From Flavobacterium azooxidireducens (GTDB lineage: Bacteria > Bacteroidota > Bacteroidia > Flavobacteriales > Flavobacteriaceae), in the NCBI RefSeq assembly GCF_023195775.1, contig NZ_CP096205.1, positions 3,040,001-3,104,000 on the forward strand: a stretch of 64,000 nt of DNA. The letters are read 5' to 3'. The notes beneath the pieces are model-generated. The model was not told the origin of the DNA. It was given only the letters and a program-made list of their open reading frames with translations, and did not search any database. Position numbers and translations under genes: made by a program. Below, one piece after another: positions 1 to 10,542 of this stretch (position 1 is the stretch's first letter; each line of letters starts with the position of its first letter).

Positions 1-3000
1 CATAATCAGTCAGAAGTTTTTTGGAAAACAAATGGAGATATATTATTGGAGGCAGGTGAAACATATCGTTTTAGATTTTTCATTCGCTCTGTAAACAACA
101 CTAATCCGCAACCTGAAATTGGTTTTAGAGTTATGGCTGCAGCAGCCACTTATTTTACAGGGAGTTATACTGTAACAGAACCTTCAACAGGCTGGCAAGA
201 GGTAAGTTTTGATTATACCGTTTCAGAGCCTGGTGCTCCTTACAGAAGATTTGAATTATACAATATTAACCAAAGTGATGTTGGAAATGATTTTGCTATC
301 GATGAAATTATTTTAGAACGATTAGAACCTCTAACTATTAATTATTCATCTATTAATGTATCTTGTTTTGGTGAAAATGATGGTTCTATTGTTGTTTATG
401 GTCAAGGAGGAACGCAACCTTATACTTCTTATTCAATTACTGGCCCGGTAAATCTTACTAACACAACGGGTATTTTTATTAATCTCCCTCCCGGAACTTA
501 CACAGCTTCTGTGACAGATTCTAACGCTGATACCGCTACTGCATCAGGAATAGTGATAATTCAACCAAATGATTTAGTAGTTACACCAAATAGAACGATA
601 TGTTTAGGTGAATCGGCAACATTAACTGCGTCTGGTGGTGCAAATTATGTTTGGACAGCTGTTCCAGCAGATCCATCACTTACCGATCCTAATAATGCTT
701 CTGTTATTGTAAGCCCAACTACAACAACAACTTATACAGTAAATTCAACTTCGGTTACGCCAAGAAATTTAATTTTTAACGGCGATTTTTCGTTGGGTAA
801 TACGGGTTTTACAACAGATTATCAATATTTAGATCCTGTAAATCCGGTTGGAGTACAGGGGGCTTATGCAGTGGTTACAAATTCTCAAACATGGTTTGCA
901 GGTTTTTCTAACTGTACAGATCATACATCAGGAACGGGTAATATGATGGTTGTAGATGGTTCAATTGCAAATTCTGGAAACGATAAAGTTTGGTGTCAAA
1001 CTGTACCAGTAACGCCGGGTCAGAATTATACCTTCTCCTATTGGATTCAAACGGTTGCTACACCTAATCCTGCCAATATTGATGTGATAATAAATGGTGT
1101 TTCAATTGGTTCAAATCTTGCTCCAACTACCACTTGTGGATGGGTGCAAAGATCTTATACTTGGAATTCAGGAGTAGCTACAACAGCAGAAATATGTATG
1201 TTTGATAGAGTTGTTACCGTTGCCGGAAATGATTTTGCTATTGATGATATTCAGTTTGTAACTAATAGTACTTGTAACCTTTCTAAGTCGGTAACGGTTA
1301 CCGTTCAATCAATTTCCGCAACTGCTTCTTTTACAAGTGGTGATGTAACGAGTTGTCCTGGATCAACTTTGCTTACGTTTAGTGGAACTCCCAACACCAG
1401 TTTCACTATTTCATCAAGTTCTGGTGGATTTTATAATATACCAATTAATGCTGCTGGTACAGCTTCTTTCACAACACCTTTTTTAAATACTACAACTATT
1501 TTTACTTTGGTAAGTATTTTTCAAAATCCTCCAGGTTGTTCAGCACCACTTACAGGAAGTGTGACCATTACAATTAATTTGAATGGTTGTGCTACAGTTA
1601 CAGCGGGTGGAGTTGATTTAGGTGATGCAATTTCAGCTCAAGCTTGTGACGTAAATGAGTGCATTGATTTAACAGCATCTTATATAGATTTCGGAACAAC
1701 AACACAATACACAGTAAGTGAAATCGACTTTTGTCCTCAAGCACCTTTCATAAATAGTGGTGCTCCATGGAATGAGTTGTATGGAAATCCTCCTCCTCCG
1801 GGTGGAGTTAATGGTGATGATCAATGGTCTGCACCTTTCGCATTTCCTAATCCTAATCCTGCCGATCCTCCTTTTGTCTTTTGTTTTTTTGGAAATCAAT
1901 ATACAAGTATAAATGTTGGAACTAATGGAGTTATTACATTCAATCCACAAGCAGGAGGAAGTAATTGTCCTTGGGCATATAATCAAACAATTCCAAATGC
2001 TGGTTTTCCGATAAGAAATGCAATATATGGTGTATATCAAGATACTGATTTTTCAGTAACTCCCACACCTCCCGCTCAAATAAGTGCAACATATGCTGTT
2101 GTAGGAACATATCCCTGTAGAAAATTTATAGCAAATTTTTCTAATATGCCGCAATTTTCATGTGCTAATAGTGTTGGTTTACAAACATCACAGATAGTTT
2201 TATATGAAATTTCCAATATTGTTGAAGTTTATGTACAACGCAGAACTCCTTGTCCTACTTGGAATAATGGTAATGGTTTAATTGGAATTCAAAATGCAGC
2301 TGGAACATTAGCATATACTCCGCCTGGATTTAATACGGGTGCTTGGTCTGCAACAAACAGAGCATTTAGATTTACACCTTCTGGACCTTCGTCAACTACT
2401 TTTCAATGGTTAGAAAATGGCAATCCATACAGCACGGATACAACAATAACTGTTTGTCCTACAGTTACTTCTGTTTATACTGCTCAAGCAACATACACAC
2501 AATGTAGTGGAGTTACAAGTGTAGAAAAAGATTTTACTATAAATGTTTTTCTTCCTGAGGCAGGTACAGACCCTATTGATTTAGAAGAGTGTGAAAATCT
2601 TTTTGATTTAACAGTAAATGATGCTGTTATGGTTGGAAGTGGAGATCCTTTTTTATTTTCTATTGGTTACTATACTTCTCAATCTGATGCGGAACAATTA
2701 CTTGATCAGATTACCACTCAAAATGCTTTTGTAGCAACTAGTAACCCACAAACTATTTATGCAGCAGTATCAGACTTTAGTACAGGTTGTGATAGAATTA
2801 GACCTTTTACAATACAATGGGATCCATGTGGTTTAGATCCTCAAGCTAACCCATTAGCATTATGTGATGATGCCTCGGGCGATGGATTTGAGATTTTTGA
2901 TTTAACACAAAATGATTTAGCTGCTTTGAATGGATTACAAGCAAGTTTGCATAACATTACTTACCATACAAGTCAAGCCGATGCGGATATAGGTGTTGCA

Positions 3001-6000
3001 GCAATTATACCTGCAAACATATATAATGGAACAACACAAACTATTTATGTTCGTGTCGAAGAAATTGCCAATCCAACCACTAATTTTGGAACTACATTTT
3101 TCTCTTTGACTGTGCATCCACCCGTTATAGTTACGGTTAATGATCCTACTGTTTGTGAAGGTGATGACGCTACCGTTACAGCTACTCCGGGAGTAGCCGG
3201 TAGTTATGATTACGCATGGACAGTTCCTTCACCTGCATCTAATCCGGGTAATGTTGCAAGTTTTACCACCACAATTCCGGGTGTTTATAGTGTGATTATA
3301 ACCGATTTAACAACTGGTTGTCAATCAGTTTCTACTAGTGGAATAGTTACCGTTAACCCCAACCCAACCGCTACAGTCAATAGTCCCACGGTATGCGAAG
3401 GCACATCCGCCACTCTAACAGCCACCCCAGGAGTAGCAGGTAGTTATGATTATGTTTGGAGTGTTCCATCAGGGCCAAATCCGGGTAATGTAGCTAGTTT
3501 TACAACCGCCATTGCAGGTGTTTATAGTGTAATTATCACTGATACGGTAACCGGTTGTTTTTCCGCAAGTGCTTCGGGCACAGTAACGATAGATCCAAAT
3601 CCAACAGTCACAGTTAATAGCCCAAGTGTTTGTGATGGAGCAGCGACTACTGTCATCGCAACCCCAGGCACAGCGGGAACTTATGATTATGTATGGACAA
3701 TTCCTTCCGGAAGCAATCCGGGCAATGTAGCGAGTTTTACCACTACAATACCCGGTGTTTATAGTGTTATTATTACAGATACAGTAACCGGCTGTTTTTC
3801 AGCGAGTGCATCGGGTACAGTAACATCCAATCCAAATCCGACAGTTACAGTCAATAGTCCAACGGAGTGTGAAGGCACGCCTGCGACAGTTACTGCCACA
3901 CCATCAGGAGCCAGTACTTACGATTATGTATGGACAGTTCCTTCCGGAACTAATCCTGGTAATGTTGCAAGTTTCACCACCACAATAGCAGGTGTTTATA
4001 GTGTTATTATTACTGATACAGTTACGGGTTGTTTCTCAGCGAGTGCCTCAGGAACAGTGACAATAAATTTAAATCCAACCGTTACAGTCAATAGTCCATC
4101 GGTATGTGATGGTACATCCGCTACTGTAACAGCCACCCCAGGAGTAGCAGGTAGTTATGATTATGTTTGGAGTGTTCCATCAGGACCAAATCCGGGTAAT
4201 GTAGCTAGTTTTACAACCGCCATTGCAGGTGTTTATAGTGTAATTATCACTGATACGGTAACCGGTTGTTTTTCTGCAAGTGCTTCGGGCACAGTAACGA
4301 TAAATCCAAATCCAACAGTCACAGTTAATAGCCCAAGTGTTTGTGATGGAGCAGCGACTACTGTCATTGCAACCCCAGGCACAGCAGGAACTTATGACTA
4401 TGTATGGACAATTCCTTCCGGAACCAATCCGGGCAATGTAGCGAGTTTTACCACTACAATACCCGGTGTTTATAGTGTTATTATTACAGATACAGTAACC
4501 GGCTGTTTTTCAGCGAGTGCATCGGGTACAGTAACATCCAATCCAAATCCGACAGTTATAGTCAATAGTCCAACCGAGTGTGAAGGCACTCCTGCGACAG
4601 TGACAGCAACACCAGGAGTCGCGGGGAGTTATGATTATACATGGAGCGTTCCGTCAGGGCCTAATCCTGGTAATGTTGCAAGTTTCACCACCACAATAGC
4701 AGGTGTTTATAGTGTTATTATTACTGATACAGTTACGGGTTGTTTCTCAGCCAGTGCCTCAGGAACAGTGACAATAAATCTAAATCCAACAGTAAGTGTT
4801 AATAGTCCATCGGTATGTGATGGTACATCCGCCACTGTTACAGCCACCCCAGGAGTAGCGGGTAGTTATGATTATGTTTGGACAGTACCATCAGGACCAA
4901 ATCCGGGTAATGTAGCTAGTTTTACAACCGCCATTGCAGGTGTTTATAGTGTAATTATCACTGATACGGTAACCGGTTGTTTTTCCGCAAGTGCTTCGGG
5001 CACAGTAACGATAAATCCAAATCCAACAGTCACAGTTAATAGCCCAAGTGTTTGTGATGGAGCAGCGACTACTGTCATTGCAACCCCAGGCACAGCAGGA
5101 ACTTATGACTATGTATGGACAATTCCTTCCGGAACCAATCCGGGCAATGTAGCGAGTTTTACCACTACAATACCCGGTGTTTATAGTGTTATTATTACAG
5201 ATACAGTAACCGGCTGTTTTTCAGCGAGTGCATCGGGTACAGTAACATCCAATCCAAATCCGACAGTTATAGTCAATAGTCCAACCGAGTGTGAAGGCAC
5301 ACCTGCGACAGTGACAGCAACACCAGGAGTCGCGGGGAGTTATGATTATACATGGAGCGTTCCGTCAGGGCCTAATCCTGGTAATGTTGCAAGTTTCACC
5401 ACCACAATAGCAGGTGTTTATAGTGTTATTATTACTGATACAGTTACGGGTTGTTTCTCAGCCAGTGCCTCAGGAACAGTGACAATAAATCTAAATCCAA
5501 CAGTAAGTGTTAATAGTCCATCGGTATGTGATGGTACATCCGCCACTGTTACAGCCACCCCAGGAGTAGCGGGTAGTTATGATTATGTTTGGACAGTACC
5601 ATCAGGACCAAATCCGGGTAATGTAGCTAGTTTTACAACCGCCATTGCAGGTGTTTATAGTGTAATTATCACTGATACGGTAACCGGTTGTTTTTCCGCA
5701 AGTGCTTCGGGCACAGTAACGATAAATCCAAATCCAACAGTCACAGTTAATAGCCCAAGTGTTTGTGATGGCACAGCAGCTACCGTAATTGCAACTCCGG
5801 CTATCGCAGGAAGTTATAATTATGCTTGGACAATTCCTTCCGGAAGCAATCCGGGTAATGTAGCGAGTTTCACCACCACAATTGCGGGTGTTTACAGCGT
5901 GATTATCACTGATACAGTAACCGGCTGTTTTTCAGCGAGTGCATCGGGTACAGTAACAATTAATCCAAATCCAACAGTAACAGTAAATTCTCCAACAGTT

Positions 6001-9000
6001 TGTGCGGGAGATTTAGCCACGTTAACTGCTACGCCAAGTACACCGGGTACCTACGATTATGTATGGACAGTGCCAACTGACGCCACAAACCCAGGCAATG
6101 TAGCGAGTTTTAACACAGCAGTAGAAGGTGTTTACAGTGTAGTTATCACCGATACGACAACAGGTTGTTTCTCAACAAGTGGCTCAGGTACAGTAACGTT
6201 GTTACCCTTGCCAACAGCAAGTGTATCGGGCGATATAATAATATGTCCAACGGGAGAAGCCACGATTACTTTCACCGCTACACCGGGATCTACGATAGAA
6301 TATACCATCAATACGGGAGGCGTTCAAACCCAAGTAATAGATGCTTCCGGTATTTATACCATAACAGATACCTATACCATAACAACCACTTATACGTTAA
6401 TTGGTGTTTTCACCAATACAATTCGGGTTTGTTCGGTGCCGCTCAATCAAACTGCTACAGTAACCGTTGCACCTGCTCCACTAATTTTTACTCATCCTGA
6501 TTTAGTGCTTTGTGATGATAATAATGATGGACGAGGTCTATTTAATTTGGCTCAAACCGAAAATATTATCACAGGCGGAGCTACTGGATTAACAGTAACG
6601 TATCATGAGACGTTAACTGATGCTCAATTAGGCGGAGCACCGATACTGAGCCCTGCAAATTATTTATCACTTAATCCATGGCTTCAAACCATATATGTTC
6701 GAGTGATAAATACAGGAGCAACCGATTGTCCTTCAATTACCACGTTTAATTTAATTGTTAATCCATTCCCGGTAATCAATACGACTCCGGATGATTATGC
6801 GTTGTGTGATGATGATACGGATGGTGTTCAAGTATTTGATTTATCTTCTCGTTTAACTAATATTTTAGGCGGATTAGATCCAAGTTTACATACGGTAACA
6901 TTCCACCCAAGCCAGGCGGAGGCAATTGTTGGCACACCACAACTTCCACCGTCATATAGCAGTTCAACACAAACTATTTGGGTTCGTGTGACCATTAATG
7001 CCACGGGTTGTTATGATGTAGCACCATTAGAATTAGTTGTTAATCCGTTACCGATTGCTAATTTGCCAACACCATTAACCTTGTGTGACGACAATAATCC
7101 GGGAGATGAAGAGGAAGAATTTGATTTAACGCAAGCCATTGCCGAGATTGTGGGCACACAACAAGGATTAGTGGTTACGTTCCATTTCACGTTGCTTCAA
7201 GCACAACAAGGCACCAATGCGTTACCTACATTATATACAAACACGTCTAACGTTCAAACTATTCATGTTCGGGTGCTTAATCCGGTTACGGGATGTTATT
7301 CGACCACTACTTTAGATTTACGAGTAGAACCACTTCCAATATTACTTATTCCGATTAACCCAATCACGTTGTGTGACGACAACAATGACGGTTTGGCTAC
7401 TTTTGATTTAGGAGCACTTATACCGGACTTACTCAATGGAGCAACGGATATTACTGTTACCTTCCACGAAACCGAGCAAGAGGCATTGGATGGTAATAAT
7501 GATTTACCGCTTTCATACTTAACAATTTTGCCATGGCAACAGTTTATTTATGTTCGAGCAGAGCATAACACAACAGGTTGTGTGCGAGTGATGATGCTTG
7601 AACTAGTAGTAAACCCAAGCCCGGAAGTACCAACAAATTTACCGGATATCGTTCAATGTGATACCGATGGTAATCAGCAAAACGGCTTTAGTACCTTTGA
7701 TTTAAGTGTTCAAACGCCCATTATCTTAGCTGCTCAAAGTGGAGCTGCTTCAGATTATCAAGTGGCTTATTTTACATCACAAGCTGATGCAATTGGTGGT
7801 ACTTCAGCCATTGCGAATATAACAACGTATCAAAACACAAGCAATCCACAAACCATTTGGGTACGAGTGACTGATATTGCCACAGGTTGTTTCCATACGG
7901 GAAGTTTCAATTTGATTGTAAACCTGCCTTTGGCACTCACCATACCGGATCCGATATCGTTGTGTGATGAGGCTTTACCAAATAATCAATTTACAGTATT
8001 TGACTTAACTATCCGCAATAATGCAATTACTAATAATTTAGGAGGTTATACCGTTACGTATTATCCAAGTTATCAAAATGCGTTGGATAATGTCAATGCA
8101 ATTCAAGACCCAACGGCTTATACTAATGCAGTTGCAGCAGTGCAAACCTTAGGGGTGAAAGTGACGAGTGCGGCGGGATGTTCGAGCTTTACGACTTTAA
8201 CCATTCGAGTAATTCCAAGACCGGAACCACTATTTGATCCGGCACCGATAGAAGAGTGTGATGACAATAATCCGGGTGATGGTTTAGAAAATTTTGATCT
8301 AACTCAGCGAGCGATTTATATCTTAAACGGAGCTAGTTTAACAGAGTTTTCTTTGACGTATTTTGAGAGTTATGCTGATGCAGAAACAGAAACTAATCCG
8401 ATTCCTGTTCCAACTAGCTATGACAGTACAAATCCAAATACACAAACCATTTATGTTCGTGTAACCAGAATACCAACCAATCCGATGGAGCCAAGATGTT
8501 ATGAAATTGTAGAGCTTCAATTGATTGTTAATCCGCTACCGGATATTGTTTCGCCGGTTAATTTATACCAATGTGTGGCAATAGATCAACCGATTTTACC
8601 ATTCACATTAAGTTTAGCCAATGAAGATGTTTTGGGAGCCAATCAAACTGAGGCCGACTTTAGCGTAACGTATTATGCATCACAGGCTCATGCAGATGCG
8701 GGTAGTCCACAATTGCCAAACACGTACCCAAGTACAAGTGTTCAAGGCACACCGGAGACTATTTATGTAAGAGTAGAGAATAAAATCACAGCATGTTTTA
8801 TTGTTGGAACAGTAGATTTAGTGATTGAAGAAGGAACCTTTGCTAATCCAATTCCGGTAGATGATCCGGCCGTAACCAAATGTGACGATCAAGATGCTGA
8901 TAACGATGGTTTAGCTGCGTTTAATTTAGATGCAGATGTAACGCCACTACTATTAGGAGCTACTATAACACCACCAAATAATTATGCAGGCACAGTGGTT

Positions 9001-9954
9001 TACTATTTTGAAAGTCTTACTGCAGCACAGCAAGCAGCAGAAGAAAACGATTATAGTGGAGCACTATCAGGAACTGATTTAACAGCCTTTGTCAACACTA
9101 CTCCTTTTAGTCAGGAAATCTATGCTGTTTTGGTGAACCCAAACACGCAAAGTGGCTGTCCGAACATTGTTCCGGTAACCTTGACAGTGCATAAAATACC
9201 TGAGCCAACGGTTCAAGACGACTTTATCTGTACCGATCCGATTACAGGCGATGTAATTAGAGAAGCTATTTTAGAGAGTGGATTAGATCCATTAACACAT
9301 AATTTTGTATGGACAGATTCACTTGGCAATGAACTAGGTACCGATGCAAACTTGACGGTAAATACTCCGGGAGCTTATACCTTAACTGTTACAAATAACG
9401 AAACGGAACCAAAATGTTCAAACACGATAACAGTGAATGTGGTTCAGTCCGAGCAAGCTACCTTGAGTTATGTGCAGAGTAATTATTTTACCGACAACGC
9501 CACTATAACGATCATTGCAAACGGAATCACGATTCCGGATCAAGGCAATGCGAATTATGTGTATAGTTTAGACAACGGACCATTTCAAACCAGTAATGTG
9601 TTTACCAACGTGAGTGCGGGAAGTCACCTTGTTACAGTTCGAGACTTAAATGGTTGTGAAGATGCTACGATCGAAGTATTTGTTGTAGATTATCCAAAAT
9701 TCTTTACACCAAATGGAGACGGTTATAATGACACTTGGAATATTTTTTCGCTAAGAGACACCAATCCTAACGCAAAAATTTATATATTTGACCGCTATGG
9801 AAAATTCCTGAAACAAATAGTTCCTATAGGTCAAGGTTGGGACGGAACATTCAACGGCGAAAACCTACCCTCAACCGATTACTGGTTTACAGTAGAGTAC
9901 CTGGAAAACGATCAAACCAAAACATTTAAAGCACATTTTTCATTAAAAAGATAG
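1..9954 (+). CDS. Giant repeat-rich surface protein with type IX secretion C-terminal signal, 5' end missing
   Basis: The frame is open to the first base, so the gene starts before the window; a TTG at 46 is internal, not a convincing start. At least 3317 residues are visible. In order: a carbohydrate-binding-like segment ending in DFAIDEI (about residues 1-110), a SprB-like module, a second such segment (about 265-420, again ending DFAIDDI), Cys-containing modules, two CDD modules, thirteen PKD-like repeats (3124-6216), nine more CDD modules (6481-9200), and a last domain of about 88 residues from FFTPNGDGYNDTW to FSLKR. That ending matches the type B sorting domain (CHU_C/TIGR04131 type) of type IX secretion substrates, so export across the outer membrane and surface attachment or release are expected. 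Adhesin or matrix protein is inference; no catalytic domain was seen. An intrinsic terminator follows. Confidence 0.9.
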   Translation, partial: HNQSEVFWKTNGDILLEAGETYRFRFFIRSVNNTNPQPEIGFRVMAAAATYFTGSYTVTEPSTGWQEVSFDYTVSEPGAPYRRFELYNINQSDVGNDFAIDEIILERLEPLTINYSSINVSCFGENDGSIVVYGQGGTQPYTSYSITGPVNLTNTTGIFINLPPGTYTASVTDSNADTATASGIVIIQPNDLVVTPNRTICLGESATLTASGGANYVWTAVPADPSLTDPNNASVIVSPTTTTTYTVNSTSVTPRNLIFNGDFSLGNTGFTTDYQYLDPVNPVGVQGAYAVVTNSQTWFAGFSNCTDHTSGTGNMMVVDGSIANSGNDKVWCQTVPVTPGQNYTFSYWIQTVATPNPANIDVIINGVSIGSNLAPTTTCGWVQRSYTWNSGVATTAEICMFDRVVTVAGNDFAIDDIQFVTNSTCNLSKSVTVTVQSISATASFTSGDVTSCPGSTLLTFSGTPNTSFTISSSSGGFYNIPINAAGTASFTTPFLNTTTIFTLVSIFQNPPGCSAPLTGSVTITINLNGCATVTAGGVDLGDAISAQACDVNECIDLTASYIDFGTTTQYTVSEIDFCPQAPFINSGAPWNELYGNPPPPGGVNGDDQWSAPFAFPNPNPADPPFVFCFFGNQYTSINVGTNGVITFNPQAGGSNCPWAYNQTIPNAGFPIRNAIYGVYQDTDFSVTPTPPAQISATYAVVGTYPCRKFIANFSNMPQFSCANSVGLQTSQIVLYEISNIVEVYVQRRTPCPTWNNGNGLIGIQNAAGTLAYTPPGFNTGAWSATNRAFRFTPSGPSSTTFQWLENGNPYSTDTTITVCPTVTSVYTAQATYTQCSGVTSVEKDFTINVFLPEAGTDPIDLEECENLFDLTVNDAVMVGSGDPFLFSIGYYTSQSDAEQLLDQITTQNAFVATSNPQTIYAAVSDFSTGCDRIRPFTIQWDPCGLDPQANPLALCDDASGDGFEIFDLTQNDLAALNGLQASLHNITYHTSQADADIGVAAIIPANIYNGTTQTIYVRVEEIANPTTNFGTTFFSLTVHPPVIVTVNDPTVCEGDDATVTATPGVAGSYDYAWTVPSPASNPGNVASFTTTIPGVYSVIITDLTTGCQSVSTSGIVTVNPNPTATVNSPTVCEGTSATLTATPGVAGSYDYVWSVPSGPNPGNVASFTTAIAGVYSVIITDTVTGCFSASASGTVTIDPNPTVTVNSPSVCDGAATTVIATPGTAGTYDYVWTIPSGSNPGNVASFTTTIPGVYSVIITDTVTGCFSASASGTVTSNPNPTVTVNSPTECEGTPATVTATPSGASTYDYVWTVPSGTNPGNVASFTTTIAGVYSVIITDTVTGCFSASASGTVTINLNPTVTVNSPSVCDGTSATVTATPGVAGSYDYVWSVPSGPNPGNVASFTTAIAGVYSVIITDTVTGCFSASASGTVTINPNPTVTVNSPSVCDGAATTVIATPGTAGTYDYVWTIPSGTNPGNVASFTTTIPGVYSVIITDTVTGCFSASASGTVTSNPNPTVIVNSPTECEGTPATVTATPGVAGSYDYTWSVPSGPNPGNVASFTTTIAGVYSVIITDTVTGCFSASASGTVTINLNPTVSVNSPSVCDGTSATVTATPGVAGSYDYVWTVPSGPNPGNVASFTTAIAGVYSVIITDTVTGCFSASASGTVTINPNPTVTVNSPSVCDGAATTVIATPGTAGTYDYVWTIPSGTNPGNVASFTTTIPGVYSVIITDTVTGCFSASASGTVTSNPNPTVIVNSPTECEGTPATVTATPGVAGSYDYTWSVPSGPNPGNVASFTTTIAGVYSVIITDTVTGCFSASASGTVTINLNPTVSVNSPSVCDGTSATVTATPGVAGSYDYVWTVPSGPNPGNVASFTTAIAGVYSVIITDTVTGCFSASASGTVTINPNPTVTVNSPSVCDGTAATVIATPAIAGSYNYAWTIPSGSNPGNVASFTTTIAGVYSVIITDTVTGCFSASASGTVTINPNPTVTVNSPTVCAGDLATLTATPSTPGTYDYVWTVPTDATNPGNVASFNTAVEGVYSVVITDTTTGCFSTSGSGTVTLLPLPTASVSGDIIICPTGEATITFTATPGSTIEYTINTGGVQTQVIDASGIYTITDTYTITTTYTLIGVFTNTIRVCSVPLNQTATVTVAPAPLIFTHPDLVLCDDNNDGRGLFNLAQTENIITGGATGLTVTYHETLTDAQLGGAPILSPANYLSLNPWLQTIYVRVINTGATDCPSITTFNLIVNPFPVINTTPDDYALCDDDTDGVQVFDLSSRLTNILGGLDPSLHTVTFHPSQAEAIVGTPQLPPSYSSSTQTIWVRVTINATGCYDVAPLELVVNPLPIANLPTPLTLCDDNNPGDEEEEFDLTQAIAEIVGTQQGLVVTFHFTLLQAQQGTNALPTLYTNTSNVQTIHVRVLNPVTGCYSTTTLDLRVEPLPILLIPINPITLCDDNNDGLATFDLGALIPDLLNGATDITVTFHETEQEALDGNNDLPLSYLTILPWQQFIYVRAEHNTTGCVRVMMLELVVNPSPEVPTNLPDIVQCDTDGNQQNGFSTFDLSVQTPIILAAQSGAASDYQVAYFTSQADAIGGTSAIANITTYQNTSNPQTIWVRVTDIATGCFHTGSFNLIVNLPLALTIPDPISLCDEALPNNQFTVFDLTIRNNAITNNLGGYTVTYYPSYQNALDNVNAIQDPTAYTNAVAAVQTLGVKVTSAAGCSSFTTLTIRVIPRPEPLFDPAPIEECDDNNPGDGLENFDLTQRAIYILNGASLTEFSLTYFESYADAETETNPIPVPTSYDSTNPNTQTIYVRVTRIPTNPMEPRCYEIVELQLIVNPLPDIVSPVNLYQCVAIDQPILPFTLSLANEDVLGANQTEADFSVTYYASQAHADAGSPQLPNTYPSTSVQGTPETIYVRVENKITACFIVGTVDLVIEEGTFANPIPVDDPAVTKCDDQDADNDGLAAFNLDADVTPLLLGATITPPNNYAGTVVYYFESLTAAQQAAEENDYSGALSGTDLTAFVNTTPFSQEIYAVLVNPNTQSGCPNIVPVTLTVHKIPEPTVQDDFICTDPITGDVIREAILESGLDPLTHNFVWTDSLGNELGTDANLTVNTPGAYTLTVTNNETEPKCSNTITVNVVQSEQATLSYVQSNYFTDNATITIIANGITIPDQGNANYVYSLDNGPFQTSNVFTNVSAGSHLVTVRDLNGCEDATIEVFVVDYPKFFTPNGDGYNDTWNIFSLRDTNPNAKIYIFDRYGKFLKQIVPIGQGWDGTFNGENLPSTDYWFTVEYLENDQTKTFKAHFSLKR
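3124..6216 (+). repeat. Thirteen tandem PKD/Ig-like repeats of about 79 residues
   Basis: Each unit is about 237 bp and runs from VTVNSPSVCDG through YDYVWTVPSG, NPGNVASFTT and GVYSVIITD to TGCFSASASGTVT. Every unit has one Cys near its start and one near its end, suggesting a disulfide in each folded module. The first and last units are the most diverged, as expected when arrays expand from the middle. Such modules usually form extended rods in surface proteins. Confidence 0.92.
3601..5733 (+). repeat. Higher-order 711-bp tandem repeat, three copies
   Basis: The 237-bp units are organised in threes. The same sequence starting ccaacagtcacagttaatag begins at 3601, 4312, 5023 and 5734, exactly 711 bp apart. 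Reading copy 4312-5022 against 5023-5733 I found only one difference (t at 4590, a at 5301). Copy 3601-4311 is more diverged. This points to very recent duplication and possible length variation between strains. Confidence 0.88.
6481..9200 (+). repeat. Nine diverged CDD-type repeats of about 90 to 100 residues
   Basis: Each module opens with an acidic Cys motif such as LCDDNNDG or ECDDNNPGDG followed by FDL, contains a YHxxxxDA-like stretch, a QTIYVRV-type strand, a second Cys and a VNPLP-like linker. Two similar modules precede the PKD array (about 2575-3115). They are common in flavobacterial type IX substrates. The acidic loops could bind calcium, which is inference. Unlike the PKD array these copies are well diverged. 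Confidence 0.8.
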
Positions 9955-9972
9955 AATTATAATCAATAAAAA

Positions 9973-10003
9973 AAACTCTTGATGAACGTCAAGAGTTTTT
10001 TTT
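9973..10003 (+). terminator. Intrinsic terminator of the giant surface protein gene
   Basis: A 9-bp perfect stem (AACTCTTGA with TCAAGAGTT, 9974-9997) is followed by a run of T, 20 bp after the stop codon. Confidence 0.85.
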
Positions 10004-10121
10004 ATCGATGAAATTCACTTCGCTATGCATTAAACGTTTAAATCTTCATTTGAACGAGTTTAGTGTTTATTGCTTTTTCTAATCATTAGATTTACAACTG
10101 TTTATTTCTAAATGTTGTATA

Positions 10122-10481
10122 ATGAAAAGGATTATAGTAGTCTTTATGATAGGATTAATGGTTATGGGATGCGAACCTGAATCTACAGAACTTGACACGC
10201 AAGTATTTAATTTGCCTGAATGGTTAAAAGGAGATTATGAAGGAGTTCATACCGGTGAATATCTTCGTGTTTCAAATAAAAATATACTTTTTAAAGTTGA
10301 AGAAATAGATTATCAATTTCAACCTGCTATGATTATTTCAGAAACTGAAGATGAAAACCATTATATCATCATAACTGAATCAGATGTTTTGATTTTCAAC
10401 AAAACTACATTGCAAGAGGAAATAAATTTTCAATTTAATGATTTCAATTTAGGCTGGTTTCGAAATGAAATAGTCGAATAA
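10122..10481 (+). CDS. Small hypothetical lipoprotein, 119 residues
   Basis: The N-terminus is a lipoprotein signal: MKRII, a hydrophobic core, then VMGC with the lipidated Cys at about residue 17. The rest is polar and contains WLKGDYEG and a repeated beta-strand pattern, like lipocalin-like small lipoproteins of Bacteroidetes, but I do not recognise a family. It is a single gene between two terminators, convergent with the aminotransferase gene. Function unknown. Confidence 0.7.
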   Translation: MKRIIVVFMIGLMVMGCEPESTELDTQVFNLPEWLKGDYEGVHTGEYLRVSNKNILFKVEEIDYQFQPAMIISETEDENHYIIITESDVLIFNKTTLQEEINFQFNDFNLGWFRNEIVE

Positions 10482-10490
10482 TACCAAATA

Positions 10491-10526
10491 AATAATCCCG
10501 ACATTGTTTAAAATATCGGGATTATT
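10491..10526. terminator. Bidirectional terminator between convergent genes
   Basis: An 11-bp perfect stem, AATAATCCCGA (10491-10501) with TCGGGATTATT (10516-10526), sits between the lipoprotein gene and the convergent aminotransferase gene. AT-rich flanks on both sides would let it work in either direction. Confidence 0.75.
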
Positions 10527-10542
10527 TATAAAAAGAAATCTC

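Noticed and set aside
1669..2040. Long minus-strand frames opposite the giant gene and other genes
   Set aside because: They follow from the composition of the coding strand, lack starts or promoters, and show no domain patterns.
3124..6216. CRISPR array or mobile repeat
   Set aside because: The repeats are in-frame protein modules with no spacers.
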